Assembly: GCA_963747105.1 (NCBI GenBank) | Contig: CAVVEC010000005.1 | Span: 62,001-126,000 of the forward strand | Direction: 5' to 3' | Origin: CAVVEC01 sp963747105 | GTDB lineage: Bacteria; Acidobacteriota; Terriglobia; Terriglobales; Acidobacteriaceae | DNA length: 64,000 nucleotides | In this document: positions 55,813 to 63,347 of the stretch, piece by piece | How positions within the stretch are numbered: the first letter of the stretch is position 1 | How the letters are laid out: each line of letters opens with the position of its first letter | Program-made: the position numbers and the translations under genes | The notes under the pieces: generated by a model | What the model was told of the DNA's origin: nothing | The model's input: only the letters and a program-made list of their open reading frames with translations | Databases searched by the model: none

Positions 55813-57317
55813 CTACTTCAGAGGAACGCAGGTCGGTACGGCGAACTTGGCGATCGTGGTAGCCCAACTGATAGCGGCGCCGGCTTCGTTCGCGGGCAAG
55901 TATTCGTTCACATACCAGAAAGTGCAGCCATCCACAGGGTCAACGGTCATGCTGGTGTAGTCGCCCCAGGTGGAGGAATTCTCCTGATCTCCGCCGCCGT
56001 TCTTGATCGTCACTTCGACCCGCTTCGTGTTTCTGCCCAGATTCCATGTCACCGCGCGAATTCCAGGATGCACTCTGACATTGCCCACACTGTAGCCGAT
56101 AGCCGCGTTGCCGTCGTGGTCTTGAGCCATGCTGGGCATAAAGCGAAACAGCGACCGGTCGGGGCTGATCGTAAAGCTGCGGAAAACCGCTGGGGTCTGG
56201 CTGCCGTGAAGTTCATACCAGCGGATTCCAGTTTGCGTGCTTGTTGCGCTGACGCGGACGGCGTGGCTGGCCAGAAACGACTCGTGCGTAACAAAATTCC
56301 GGTAAGCCAGGCGGGGCATGAACCGGTCTCCGACCACGTCGAGGTGGTAGTGCGTACCGTCCGAACGAGTCCCAGGTTCCGGCAGACAAACCGTATTCAG
56401 CGGCATTTTCGGGTTATAGCATCCTGGAGCGTAGGTGGCGACGATCAACGAAGAACTCGTTAATGCCGATTTCGCCGGATCGGTCCAATCGACATGAAAA
56501 TCCCACAGGTTGATCGAATTCGATGTGGTGGATACACCGTCGTGCGGCGGGCTTTGCAGACTCACAAAAAACTCATGCCTGCCGGCAGGGGCGGAACCGT
56601 ACCCTCAATATCCGCGGGCACCGGGCTGTGCTTGAGATACAAACTGCCGCTGGCCGGTAGCGGGTTGGGGTCGCTGAAACATTGCATGGGATTGGGACTC
56701 GAACCGGTCAGCATGTTGGTGCGGTCCAGCGCGCAAAACACCACTCCGATCACCTTATATCCCTGGTTCACGTCCAGCGCGTCGAAGCTCAGGTAGTAGG
56801 CATCCGACCACGTCCCCAGCTTTGGCCAGTCAGGGAAAAACAAATGGCCTTCGGCATTCGTTCCCAGCACCGGATCAAGTGGAAACTGGTAAGCGTACCA
56901 ATGGAGCGTGCTGGAGGCCAGATCGTCAGTGTTCGACACCGCGACGCAGTAATAGTACGGTCCGGCGATGCCGGGCGAGTTGTGTCCAGCGATGACCCAG
57001 CGGGACGCGAGACGATCAAACAGAACCACGCCGTCGCCGTTGATATTGCAGTTCTTGACCCCGTTGTTTTTCCACGGTGTCGCGCCGGGCTGCGGACTAG
57101 ACCACACTGGAGCGAAGGTTACTTTGTCGTAGGCCTGAAAGGCGACATTCGTCCACTCCAGAAACTGCCTGGTCCCGACCGCGCCGTTGGGATCCACGTC
57201 ATGTTCCGGGTGTGGATCCTGCGCGGCATTGATGCCCTCAAAAGACGTAACCACCTGCGCCTGCATGCCCCACGAGGTCAGCAGGACCACCATTACAAAC
57301 AATCTCGATTTGATCAT
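55813..57317 (-). CDS. Uncharacterised secreted protein, family X copy 3 (one frameshift)
   Basis: Two abutting frames together give a protein of about 500 residues with all family blocks: DVDPNGAVGTRQFLEWTN, GDGVVLFDRLASRWVIA, FPDWPKLGTWSDAYYLSFD, CALDRTNML in the first part, then GDRFMPRLAYRNFVTHESF, FRFMPSMAQDHDGN, WGDYTSMTVDPVDGCTFW in the second. The break is near 56595 in a run of four C; adding one C restores EGTVPPPAGRHEFFVSLQ. GGAG lies about ten bases before the ATG. It is either a homopolymer sequencing error or a recent pseudogene. Confidence 0.7.
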
Positions 57318-57621
57318 CTTTAGATCGCTCCGGCCAAACGGTCCAGCGGTCGAAGGAGGGAGTCTGCTGGTCCCGGAGTGGCGGGTTATAGCATGTCAAA
57401 CGCATCTCGCATGCCAAAGAGACCTCGACTTTTCATTGCACTATCACCACTTTACATACATTTACACAGCCTTACGTGCAAATGATTGCACACATTGTGG
57501 CAGGGTCCGACCTGAGCTACTTCGCCCACCCGAAGCGAACCTAAAACAGCGCCACCCATGTACAATTCCTTCTGCTCGCAAGTCGTTTTCGCGCGGGGCA
57601 CACTGGTTCCCGGTTTTCAAC
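57318..57621. other. Divergent intergenic region, about 300 bases
   Basis: Between family X copy 3 (minus) and the GT-C/TPR gene (plus). AT-rich around 57430-57475, where TTGCAC is followed after 17 bases by CATTTA, a weak promoter-like pair. The longer plus-strand ORF from 57187 runs through here but has no family resemblance before 57622. Confidence 0.35.
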
Positions 57622-59577
57622 ATGCCTGTAAGAACGAGATCAGACAAACGGCGGGAGGCGCGACAACAGCTCGCTACCGCCAGAAAGGCGGGCGTCCGGC
57701 AAGACACTCCATCTACGCTGCTGACGTTCCCTCGAAGGCAACTTCTTCTGATTTCCCTCCTGCTGGCTGTTGTGACGTTCGCTCTTTACAGCCCTGTCCT
57801 TGGGCATTCTTTCATCGGCAGCTACGACGACAACAGCTACGTCACCAACAACCCGCACGTGCAAGCCGGTCTCGCTTGGGGGACGATCACCTGGGCTCTG
57901 ACTTCAACCGAGTTTTCCAACTGGCACCCGGCGACCTGGCTTTCGCACGCCCTCGATTGCGAATTGTATGGCCTGAACCCTGCCGGGCATCACTTTACCA
58001 GCCTGTTGCTGCATGTGCTGAACGTCGTGCTCCTTTTCCTCCTGCTGTTGCGCGCAACCGGTGCCACCGGCCGCAGCGCGTTGGTGGCGGCGCTCTTCGC
58101 CATTCATCCTTTCAACGTGGAGTCGGTGGCTTGGATTGCGGAACGGAAAAACGTCCTGAGCACATTCTTCTTTCTCCTGACCCTCGCGGCTTATGGATGG
58201 TACGCGCTTAAACCCAGCATCAAGCGTTATCTCGCCGTTGCCACGCTGTTCCTGCTCGGGCTTGCGGCCAAGCCCATGGTCGTCACTCTGCCTTGCCTGC
58301 TCATGCTGCTGGATTTCTGGCCCTTGCGACGAATTCGTGGGTGGGGCGAGTCATCGCCACAAGATCTCAGCGAAATTGAAGATCGCGAAAGATCAGCCAG
58401 GTTCCCCAGGCTCGAGCCCATGCCTCCTGTGCCTCAGGCTTCCCTCTGGTGGCTTGTGCTTGAAAAATTGCCGCTCTTGGCGCTCTCCGCAGCCGACAGT
58501 GCCGTCACTATGTTCGCGCAGCGCTCCTACGGCTCCATGCGCCTGGTGCTTCCCTTGGGCGTCCGTCTGGAGAATGCCGCTTACGCCTACGCCATGTACA
58601 TCTGGAAAGCGTTCTGGCCGGCGCGGCTGGCGGTGTTTTATCCTCATCCCGGCGCCACGCTGGCGGTCTGGCAAGTAGGGTTTGCCTCGCTGTTTCTTCT
58701 CGCCGTGAGCGCCTTGGTATGGTGGCAGCGTGCCCGCCGCCCGTACCTGGTGACCGGCTGGCTCTGGTTTCTCGGCACTCTCGTTCCTGTCATTGGACTT
58801 GTCCAGGTAGGTGAGCAAGCCATGGCCGACCGCTACGCCTACCTCCCGCTGATTGGCATCTTCTTGATGGCGGTGTGGGTCGCGGCCGATTTCGCCGATC
58901 AAAAGCAACTCCGTTTCGCGGCGCGCGCCAAAGCCGCCGCCGTGGTGCTGGCGATTTTCGCCCTCTTTACCTGGGAACAGATCTCGTACTGGCAGGACAG
59001 CTACGAACTCTGGCTGCACGCGGTGAATGTCACCAAGGACAACTTCAACGCCGAGGCCAATCTGGGCGTCACGCTCATGGCGCTCGACCGTGGAACGGAG
59101 GCCGTGCCGCATCTGCGGGACGCCGCCCGCATCAGGCCTCAGGACCCGGTGAGCCATCTGAATCTCGGCGGCGCCCTTGAAATGACCGGACGCACGCGCG
59201 ACGCAATCGCCGAGTTCGAAGCCGCCATCCCCCTGGCCTCGAAACCTCACAGCCTGGTCGTGGCTTACGAAGCTCTGGGCAGGTTATATGGCCGACTCGG
59301 CAACTACGCCCAGGCGCGCGCCAGTTACCAGCAGGCATTACACCTCGACCCCGAGCGGGCCAGTGCCAAAGAGGGGTTAGCCAAAATCGATTTTTCTGAT
59401 GCGCTTCGCAATGCCTCCGAATCGTCTTCCGGCGAACACTTTCTCCGGCTCGGCCAACTCCTGCAACAACAGGGACGGATCGTGCAAGCCCGCTCTGCCT
59501 ATGAGCAGGCGCTGAAGCTGGACCCTAAACTGGCCCCCGCCAAGCAGGCTCTCGACAGTTTGAACCGGGGGCCGTAG
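57622..59577 (+). CDS. GT-C-type membrane glycosyltransferase with C-terminal TPRs (TMTC-like)
   Basis: About 651 residues from the ATG at 57622. After a basic N-terminus there are about ten hydrophobic segments. The first external loop has the acidic pair in YDDNSYVTNN, and NWHPATWLSHALDCELYG follows with NPAGHHFTSLLLHVLNVVLLF, the pattern seen in TMTC/ArnT-like GT-C enzymes. Residues about 480-650 form four to five tetratricopeptide repeats (AEANLGVTLMALDRG, VSHLNLGGALEMTGRTRDAIAEFEAA, ARASYQQALHLDPERA, RSAYEQALKLDPKLAPA). A role in lipid-linked sugar transfer, perhaps O-glycosylation of the many exported proteins encoded nearby, is inference. Confidence 0.78.
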   Translation: MPVRTRSDKRREARQQLATARKAGVRQDTPSTLLTFPRRQLLLISLLLAVVTFALYSPVLGHSFIGSYDDNSYVTNNPHVQAGLAWGTITWALTSTEFSNWHPATWLSHALDCELYGLNPAGHHFTSLLLHVLNVVLLFLLLLRATGATGRSALVAALFAIHPFNVESVAWIAERKNVLSTFFFLLTLAAYGWYALKPSIKRYLAVATLFLLGLAAKPMVVTLPCLLMLLDFWPLRRIRGWGESSPQDLSEIEDRERSARFPRLEPMPPVPQASLWWLVLEKLPLLALSAADSAVTMFAQRSYGSMRLVLPLGVRLENAAYAYAMYIWKAFWPARLAVFYPHPGATLAVWQVGFASLFLLAVSALVWWQRARRPYLVTGWLWFLGTLVPVIGLVQVGEQAMADRYAYLPLIGIFLMAVWVAADFADQKQLRFAARAKAAAVVLAIFALFTWEQISYWQDSYELWLHAVNVTKDNFNAEANLGVTLMALDRGTEAVPHLRDAARIRPQDPVSHLNLGGALEMTGRTRDAIAEFEAAIPLASKPHSLVVAYEALGRLYGRLGNYAQARASYQQALHLDPERASAKEGLAKIDFSDALRNASESSSGEHFLRLGQLLQQQGRIVQARSAYEQALKLDPKLAPAKQALDSLNRGP

Positions 59578-59616
59578 CAGTGTGGCGCCGACATTCTTGT
59601 CCGCGGGTGCCTCCAT

Positions 59617-59643
59617 CCTAACGTCGTGCTTTTCGACGTTAGG
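59617..59643 (+). terminator. Hairpin after the GT-C/TPR gene
   Basis: Perfect 10-bp stem CCTAACGTCG / CGACGTTAGG with a 7-base loop, about 40 bases past the stop codon. Confidence 0.6.
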
Positions 59644-59713
59644 GTGCGGTTGTTAACCTTAAGGTTGCCCCACCGCGAGTCAGGCCATCTTCAGCCATGC
59701 CCGACAAACCAGA

Positions 59714-59770
59714 TTGTCATCCTGAGGTAGCGGAGTTGTTCGCTCGCGAACGACTCCCAACAAAGGATCC
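59714..59770 (+). repeat. Dispersed intergenic palindromic element, copy 2
   Basis: Starts TTGTCATCCTGAGG, has a central hairpin with GTTGTTCGC / GCGAACGAC arms (one wobble pair), and ends CCCAACAAAGGATCC. It aligns along its whole length with the copy at 3467-3520 read on the other strand. Confidence 0.6.
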
Positions 59771-59823
59771 ATGCATTTCCACCGTGCTGGCCGCCGGATG
59801 CCCGACGTCTGACGGCCGGGTGG

Positions 59824-59870
59824 CCCGTCCTGGTCTCTCCCGTTTTTGGAGAGACAGGGCGGGGGTTTTT
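59824..59870 (+). terminator. Rho-independent-type terminator
   Basis: Stem CCCGTCCTGGTCTCTCC / GGAGAGACAGGGCGGG (one wobble, one bulge) with a short loop, followed by GGTTTTT on the plus strand. Confidence 0.65.
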
Positions 59871-59920
59871 CGAAAGGCTAGCATTGAACTCCGAACCGAG
59901 TTCGCCCTTTGCATCCTGCA

Positions 59921-59942
59921 CAAAAGCCGCATGGCGGCGGCT
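59921..59942 (-). terminator. Terminator of the radical SAM gene
   Basis: On the minus strand AGCCGC, a 6-base loop, GCGGCT, then TTTTG, about 30 bases after the stop codon. Confidence 0.55.
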
Positions 59943-59970
59943 CTTTGCACTGGCTCTCGACTCCTGACTC

Positions 59971-62121
59971 CTAATCTCCCGCTACTGGTTCTCCTACTTC
60001 GACTGGCCTCGCGGCACTCGCCTTGGCCAGCGCGCCCAGGGGAATGAATCCGTTGTCCGACTGCACCGGTTTCTCTTTCAGCACAACTTCCCGATACAGC
60101 GCTGCCATCCGCGCATCGTAGGCTGCGTCGTTTTTCTTCGGCCCCCGCGCATCGGCTTCGGCGTGTTGCTTTTGTTTCGCGTCCCGCGCCCGAATCTTCT
60201 CATCGCGCGAATTCTTGGCGATGCCCAGCCGATCCAGATCGTGCTGCTCCTCCAGTGTGACCAGTTCATCCTTCAGCAGCAGCGAGTGCTCCACGTTCTC
60301 CATCTTCACGTTCTTGCCGCCGGCAAAGATTTCATGCCGCCCATGCTCTTCATACCACTTGGTCAGCGTTGCCGTCATGTGCATCTTCTCAATAATGTTG
60401 CGCCATCCCACGCCGGTGTTGTAGGCGCAGAAGGAAATCTCGCCTTCCTGTGTGGCGTACGGAATGATGCACTGCTCCGTCCGCCGGAAATCGTAGTTGA
60501 ACAGATCCTGGAACCACATCCCGGCGATGAACAGGAAGTTCCAGCGGTCCTGGCGCCGCTTCATCACGTCTTCAATCGTCCGGTCCGGCCCGACCTTCCC
60601 GTAATTCTTTCCGGTCACGTTGTAGTTCTTGTCAAACTTCCGCAGCAGATCGATCAGCTTGAAATGCGTCGGCGACTGGAACGGATCGTAATTCTTCATC
60701 AGGCACAGCGCCATTCCGAATGCCGTCAGCGTTTTTCCCCGCGCCGCATCGTTGACCTTGGCAATGTCTTTCGCCAACTGATCCCCGTGCAGGAACGCCG
60801 TCACCGGCACCGCCTCCTTCGTTTCTTTGTCAATCATCACCGCCATCCCCGTCCCACAATTTGGATGGCAGCCGCAGGAGAGCTGGCCCCAATTGTTGTT
60901 GGCGTCGTTGGCGTGCATGAGGTCGGCCCAATCGGAGAAGGTCCCCATGAAGGAGATGGGGAACCAGTCGCGGGAAGGTTCGCCCAGGCCGGTTTGATTT
61001 TTTACATCATGCGCGAGATGCGAAAGGGTGTAACGCTGGGCGACGCGGCGCTCGTCGGTGATAGCTTCGTCGCGGCCGGTAAAGGAGACGGGCTGGAATG
61101 ACAAGAAGCCGATCTTCTTGGGATTATCGAGCGCGAACTGGATAATGCGTCCGACTTGCTCGTTGTTAATTCCGTTGACAATCGTGATCACGGGCACGAT
61201 CTCGACGCCCGCTTTGTGCAGGTTTTCAATGGCTTTCAGTTTCACGTCGAACAAGTTGCCGACCTTGCGGTGAGCGTTGGCGGCGTTGCCGATTCCATCA
61301 AACTGCAGATACGCATACCGCATCCCGGCATCGGCGGCCTGCTGCGCAAATTCCAAGCTCTTGGCGAATTCAATTCCGTTGGTCGCAGCTTGCACGCTGT
61401 TGTATCCAACTTTGCGCGCGTATCGCACAGCATCCAGAAAGTAGGGCGAAAGCGTGGGCTCGCCGCCGGAGAACTGAACCGACATCTGCCGGCGCGGCTT
61501 GATGGTGATGGCATTGTCGAGCATGGTCTTGATCTCTTCCCAGCTCAACTCATGCACGAAGCCAACCTGGTTGGCGTCCATGAAACAGGGATCGCACATC
61601 ATATTGCAGCGGTTGGTCAGGTCAATGGTGAGAACCGATCCGCGGCCGTACTTGACGGTGCTGGAGCCGTGGTGGTGGAGTTTCTCGTCGTTGTGGGCGA
61701 GGATGTCGCGGCCGGGGAAAACTTCTTCCAAGTGTTGCGAGAAGTCGGTGTCAATCGACATCACATCTTCGAAATGGCCGTGCTTGGGGCAGTCCTTGAC
61801 CATCAGGATTCTGCCGTCGCGCTCGACAATTTGAGCTTTGACCTCGCCGACTTTCTGGTTCATCAGAACATCCACGGGCAGTTCGCCATCGAGAATCCGC
61901 TGGCGGATTTCCGGGACGCACTTCGGGCACAGCGAGTCGGTGGAGCGGGGCCAGCCCAACGGCGGCTTGCTCTTTTCGTAGGACTTGAGCAGGGGCTTGT
62001 CGGACCACTTCGGGGTAGGAGAAGGATTGGGCTTGATCCGGTTGAGGCGATCAAATACGGCCCACACGCCGGTGGCGGCGATGGTTGCGGCTTTCTCCAC
62101 ATACTTTACTGGCTTGTGCAT
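59971..62121 (-). CDS. Radical SAM protein of the Tes/Mss (MJ0619-like) type
   Basis: 716 residues, GAGAGGACG before the ATG. An N-terminal zinc-ribbon-like part has CPKC (65-68) and CPKHGHF (111-117). The radical SAM cluster motif is CNMMCDPC (172-179), with FSGGEPTLSPY (about 217-227) as the AdoMet-binding GGEP. Further Cys-rich segments, SCGCHPNCGTG (about 415-425) and QCIIPYATQEGEISFC, suggest auxiliary Fe-S clusters. This domain order is that of archaeal tetraether synthase and its bacterial relatives, proposed to join two lipid tails. Acidobacteria make iso-diabolic (membrane-spanning) acids, so that role is plausible. It is a stand-alone gene with its own terminator. Confidence 0.75.
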   Translation of the reverse strand: MHKPVKYVEKAATIAATGVWAVFDRLNRIKPNPSPTPKWSDKPLLKSYEKSKPPLGWPRSTDSLCPKCVPEIRQRILDGELPVDVLMNQKVGEVKAQIVERDGRILMVKDCPKHGHFEDVMSIDTDFSQHLEEVFPGRDILAHNDEKLHHHGSSTVKYGRGSVLTIDLTNRCNMMCDPCFMDANQVGFVHELSWEEIKTMLDNAITIKPRRQMSVQFSGGEPTLSPYFLDAVRYARKVGYNSVQAATNGIEFAKSLEFAQQAADAGMRYAYLQFDGIGNAANAHRKVGNLFDVKLKAIENLHKAGVEIVPVITIVNGINNEQVGRIIQFALDNPKKIGFLSFQPVSFTGRDEAITDERRVAQRYTLSHLAHDVKNQTGLGEPSRDWFPISFMGTFSDWADLMHANDANNNWGQLSCGCHPNCGTGMAVMIDKETKEAVPVTAFLHGDQLAKDIAKVNDAARGKTLTAFGMALCLMKNYDPFQSPTHFKLIDLLRKFDKNYNVTGKNYGKVGPDRTIEDVMKRRQDRWNFLFIAGMWFQDLFNYDFRRTEQCIIPYATQEGEISFCAYNTGVGWRNIIEKMHMTATLTKWYEEHGRHEIFAGGKNVKMENVEHSLLLKDELVTLEEQHDLDRLGIAKNSRDEKIRARDAKQKQHAEADARGPKKNDAAYDARMAALYREVVLKEKPVQSDNGFIPLGALAKASAARPVEVGEPVAGD

Positions 62122-62548
62122 CGTCCTCTCGCTTTCCGCTGCGCGGAACCTGTTTTCGGGATGGGCAAATCAGGCATCTGCCACTTTCCCTGGGTTAACC
62201 TGATCAAGAAGCAAAGTAGCTTTGAACCTGAAAACGTCTGAACCTAGTTCTCGACCTGTGACCTTCACTCTGTAGAGAGAAGGCCACGCTGGATGGACCT
62301 CTCCCTTTGTTCCCTGCAGCTATCCTATTGAAGACAATCCCTCTTTGGCACGCATAACCCAACGAAAGGGCGAAAATCGGGGTCTAGCGGTTGTTTGGGG
62401 CAGCGGATGGAGCTAAGTGATTGATAGAACAGTAGCTAGTAGCTGGCAGCTTAGGAGCTAATAGCTGAGAGTTAGTGGCCATCCCACGTCTCGAAAGCGC
62501 GACACGTGGGGCACGCCGTGGTGAAACATGGGCTACCGAGCCCCAGTG
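62122..62548. other. Intergenic region, about 430 bases
   Basis: Contains a cluster of TAGCTAGTAGCTGGCAGC-like AGCT repeats (about 62425-62470) and a hairpin CCCACGTCTCG / CGACACGTGGG at 62483-62510, which probably ends the toxin-antitoxin transcript. It must also hold the promoter of the radical SAM gene. Confidence 0.45.
62483..62510 (-). terminator. Hairpin downstream of the PIN-domain gene
   Basis: Eleven-base arms with one mismatch around a 6-base loop, about 40 bases past the PIN gene stop. There is no T-tract. Confidence 0.4.
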
Positions 62549-62966
62549 TCAACGGCGATGCAACAGTCCCAGCTTGCGAAGCAAATCCTCCGTCGTGAAC
62601 CGGGGAACTCCAGACTCTTCGAAGTCTTTATCGTTCGACCAAACAGGAATGTTGAGCTCGATGGCCAGAGCCAGAATGGGGACATCGTCGGGATCGCGCC
62701 AGCCGATCCGCCGCTTGGCCTCGGCCATGCTGGAGGCATAGTCGGCGGCTGGGACGATTGTGACCGGTAAACTGGCGACGGCGAGCAAGAGAATATCCGC
62801 CGGGAGATGCCTTTTCCTGGCAAGCAGGACCGCGTATTCACGCACCTCGGCGATGGTCGGTTCAGCGGTGAATATCTGCTCCATCTTTGGGCTGGCCAGG
62901 ATGAGCTTGGAGCAGGCCGCCGAGAATCGCAGCCAGCAGAACGTTAGCGTCTGCGGCGAGCCGCAC
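62549..62966 (-). CDS. PIN-domain toxin (VapC-like), one frameshift
   Basis: The 111-residue ORF ending at 62549 lacks the first strand of a PIN domain. That part is found upstream in another frame from a GTG at 62966: VRLAADANVLLAAILG, with the first metal-binding Asp in ADANVLL. One extra base near 62920 separates it from ACSKLILASPKMEQIFTAEPTIAEV. The acidic sites DPDDVPILALA and WSNDKDFE are present in the second part. The repaired protein is about 138 residues, normal length, and overlaps the antitoxin gene by about 20 bases. An RNase toxin, if intact. Confidence 0.72.
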
Positions 62967-63219
62967 GACGAGCCTTTCGCCAGCGTTCAAAATCAGCCAG
63001 CACTTGCTTTTCAGAAATGCCGCGGCGCTTGATCTGGCGGGCGATTTCGCCGGTCAGCATGGCGAACAGGTCTTGTTTCAGCTCCAGTGGCAAGCCCTCT
63101 TTTTGCCAGGGGAAAAACACTCCGGCGAGGCGGCCGCGGCGGGTCACGAGGATGGGGTCCTTGGATCGCAGCAAGCCGGTTGCTTTGTCGCGAAACTCTC
63201 GAACTGTGCTGATCTTCAT
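62944..63219 (-). CDS. Phd/YefM-family antitoxin
   Basis: 91 residues. The N-terminal MKISTVREFRDKATGLL and ILVTRRGRLAGVFFP form the Phd-type dimer/DNA-binding fold; the basic C-terminus (WRKARRAARRRR) is unusual. The gene overlaps the PIN toxin downstream. A perfect palindrome sits between its promoter and its start codon, as expected for autoregulation. Confidence 0.75.
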   Translation of the reverse strand: MKISTVREFRDKATGLLRSKDPILVTRRGRLAGVFFPWQKEGLPLELKQDLFAMLTGEIARQIKRRGISEKQVLADFERWRKARRAARRRR

Positions 63220-63220
63220 G

Positions 63221-63243
63221 TGGTCACTTAGGTGACCATTATA
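63221..63243 (-). promoter_or_regulatory. Operator palindrome and -10 box of the toxin-antitoxin operon
   Basis: TGGTCAC-4 bases-GTGACCA (63221-63238) is a perfect inverted repeat lying just before the antitoxin ATG. It abuts a TATAAT box on the minus strand (63238-63243). This layout suits repression by the antitoxin-toxin complex. No good -35 box is seen. Confidence 0.6.
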
Positions 63244-63347
63244 ACATGCACAATCCGCACCCTAATAGCAGAAAGCGCGGCGAGGATGGGGCACCCTCGG
63301 GAGCATGATGAGAAGGAAAGGCTGGGCCAGCCCCCCCAGCCCCCGCG

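Larger units (their letters stand above)
59578..59970. other. Convergent intergenic region with three hairpins and a dispersed repeat
   Basis: Between the GT-C/TPR gene (plus) and the radical SAM gene (minus). It holds terminator-like hairpins at 59617, 59824 and 59921 and the palindromic element at 59714. No gene seen. Confidence 0.6.

Noticed and set aside
57187..57621. N-terminal extension of the GT-C/TPR protein
   Set aside because: The extra 145 residues overlap the start of the opposite-strand gene and show no family resemblance.
60163..62241. Plus-strand ORFs of 312 and 361 residues over the radical SAM gene
   Set aside because: Antisense shadows of a well-conserved gene in high-GC DNA; rich in His, Arg and Val without recognisable domains.
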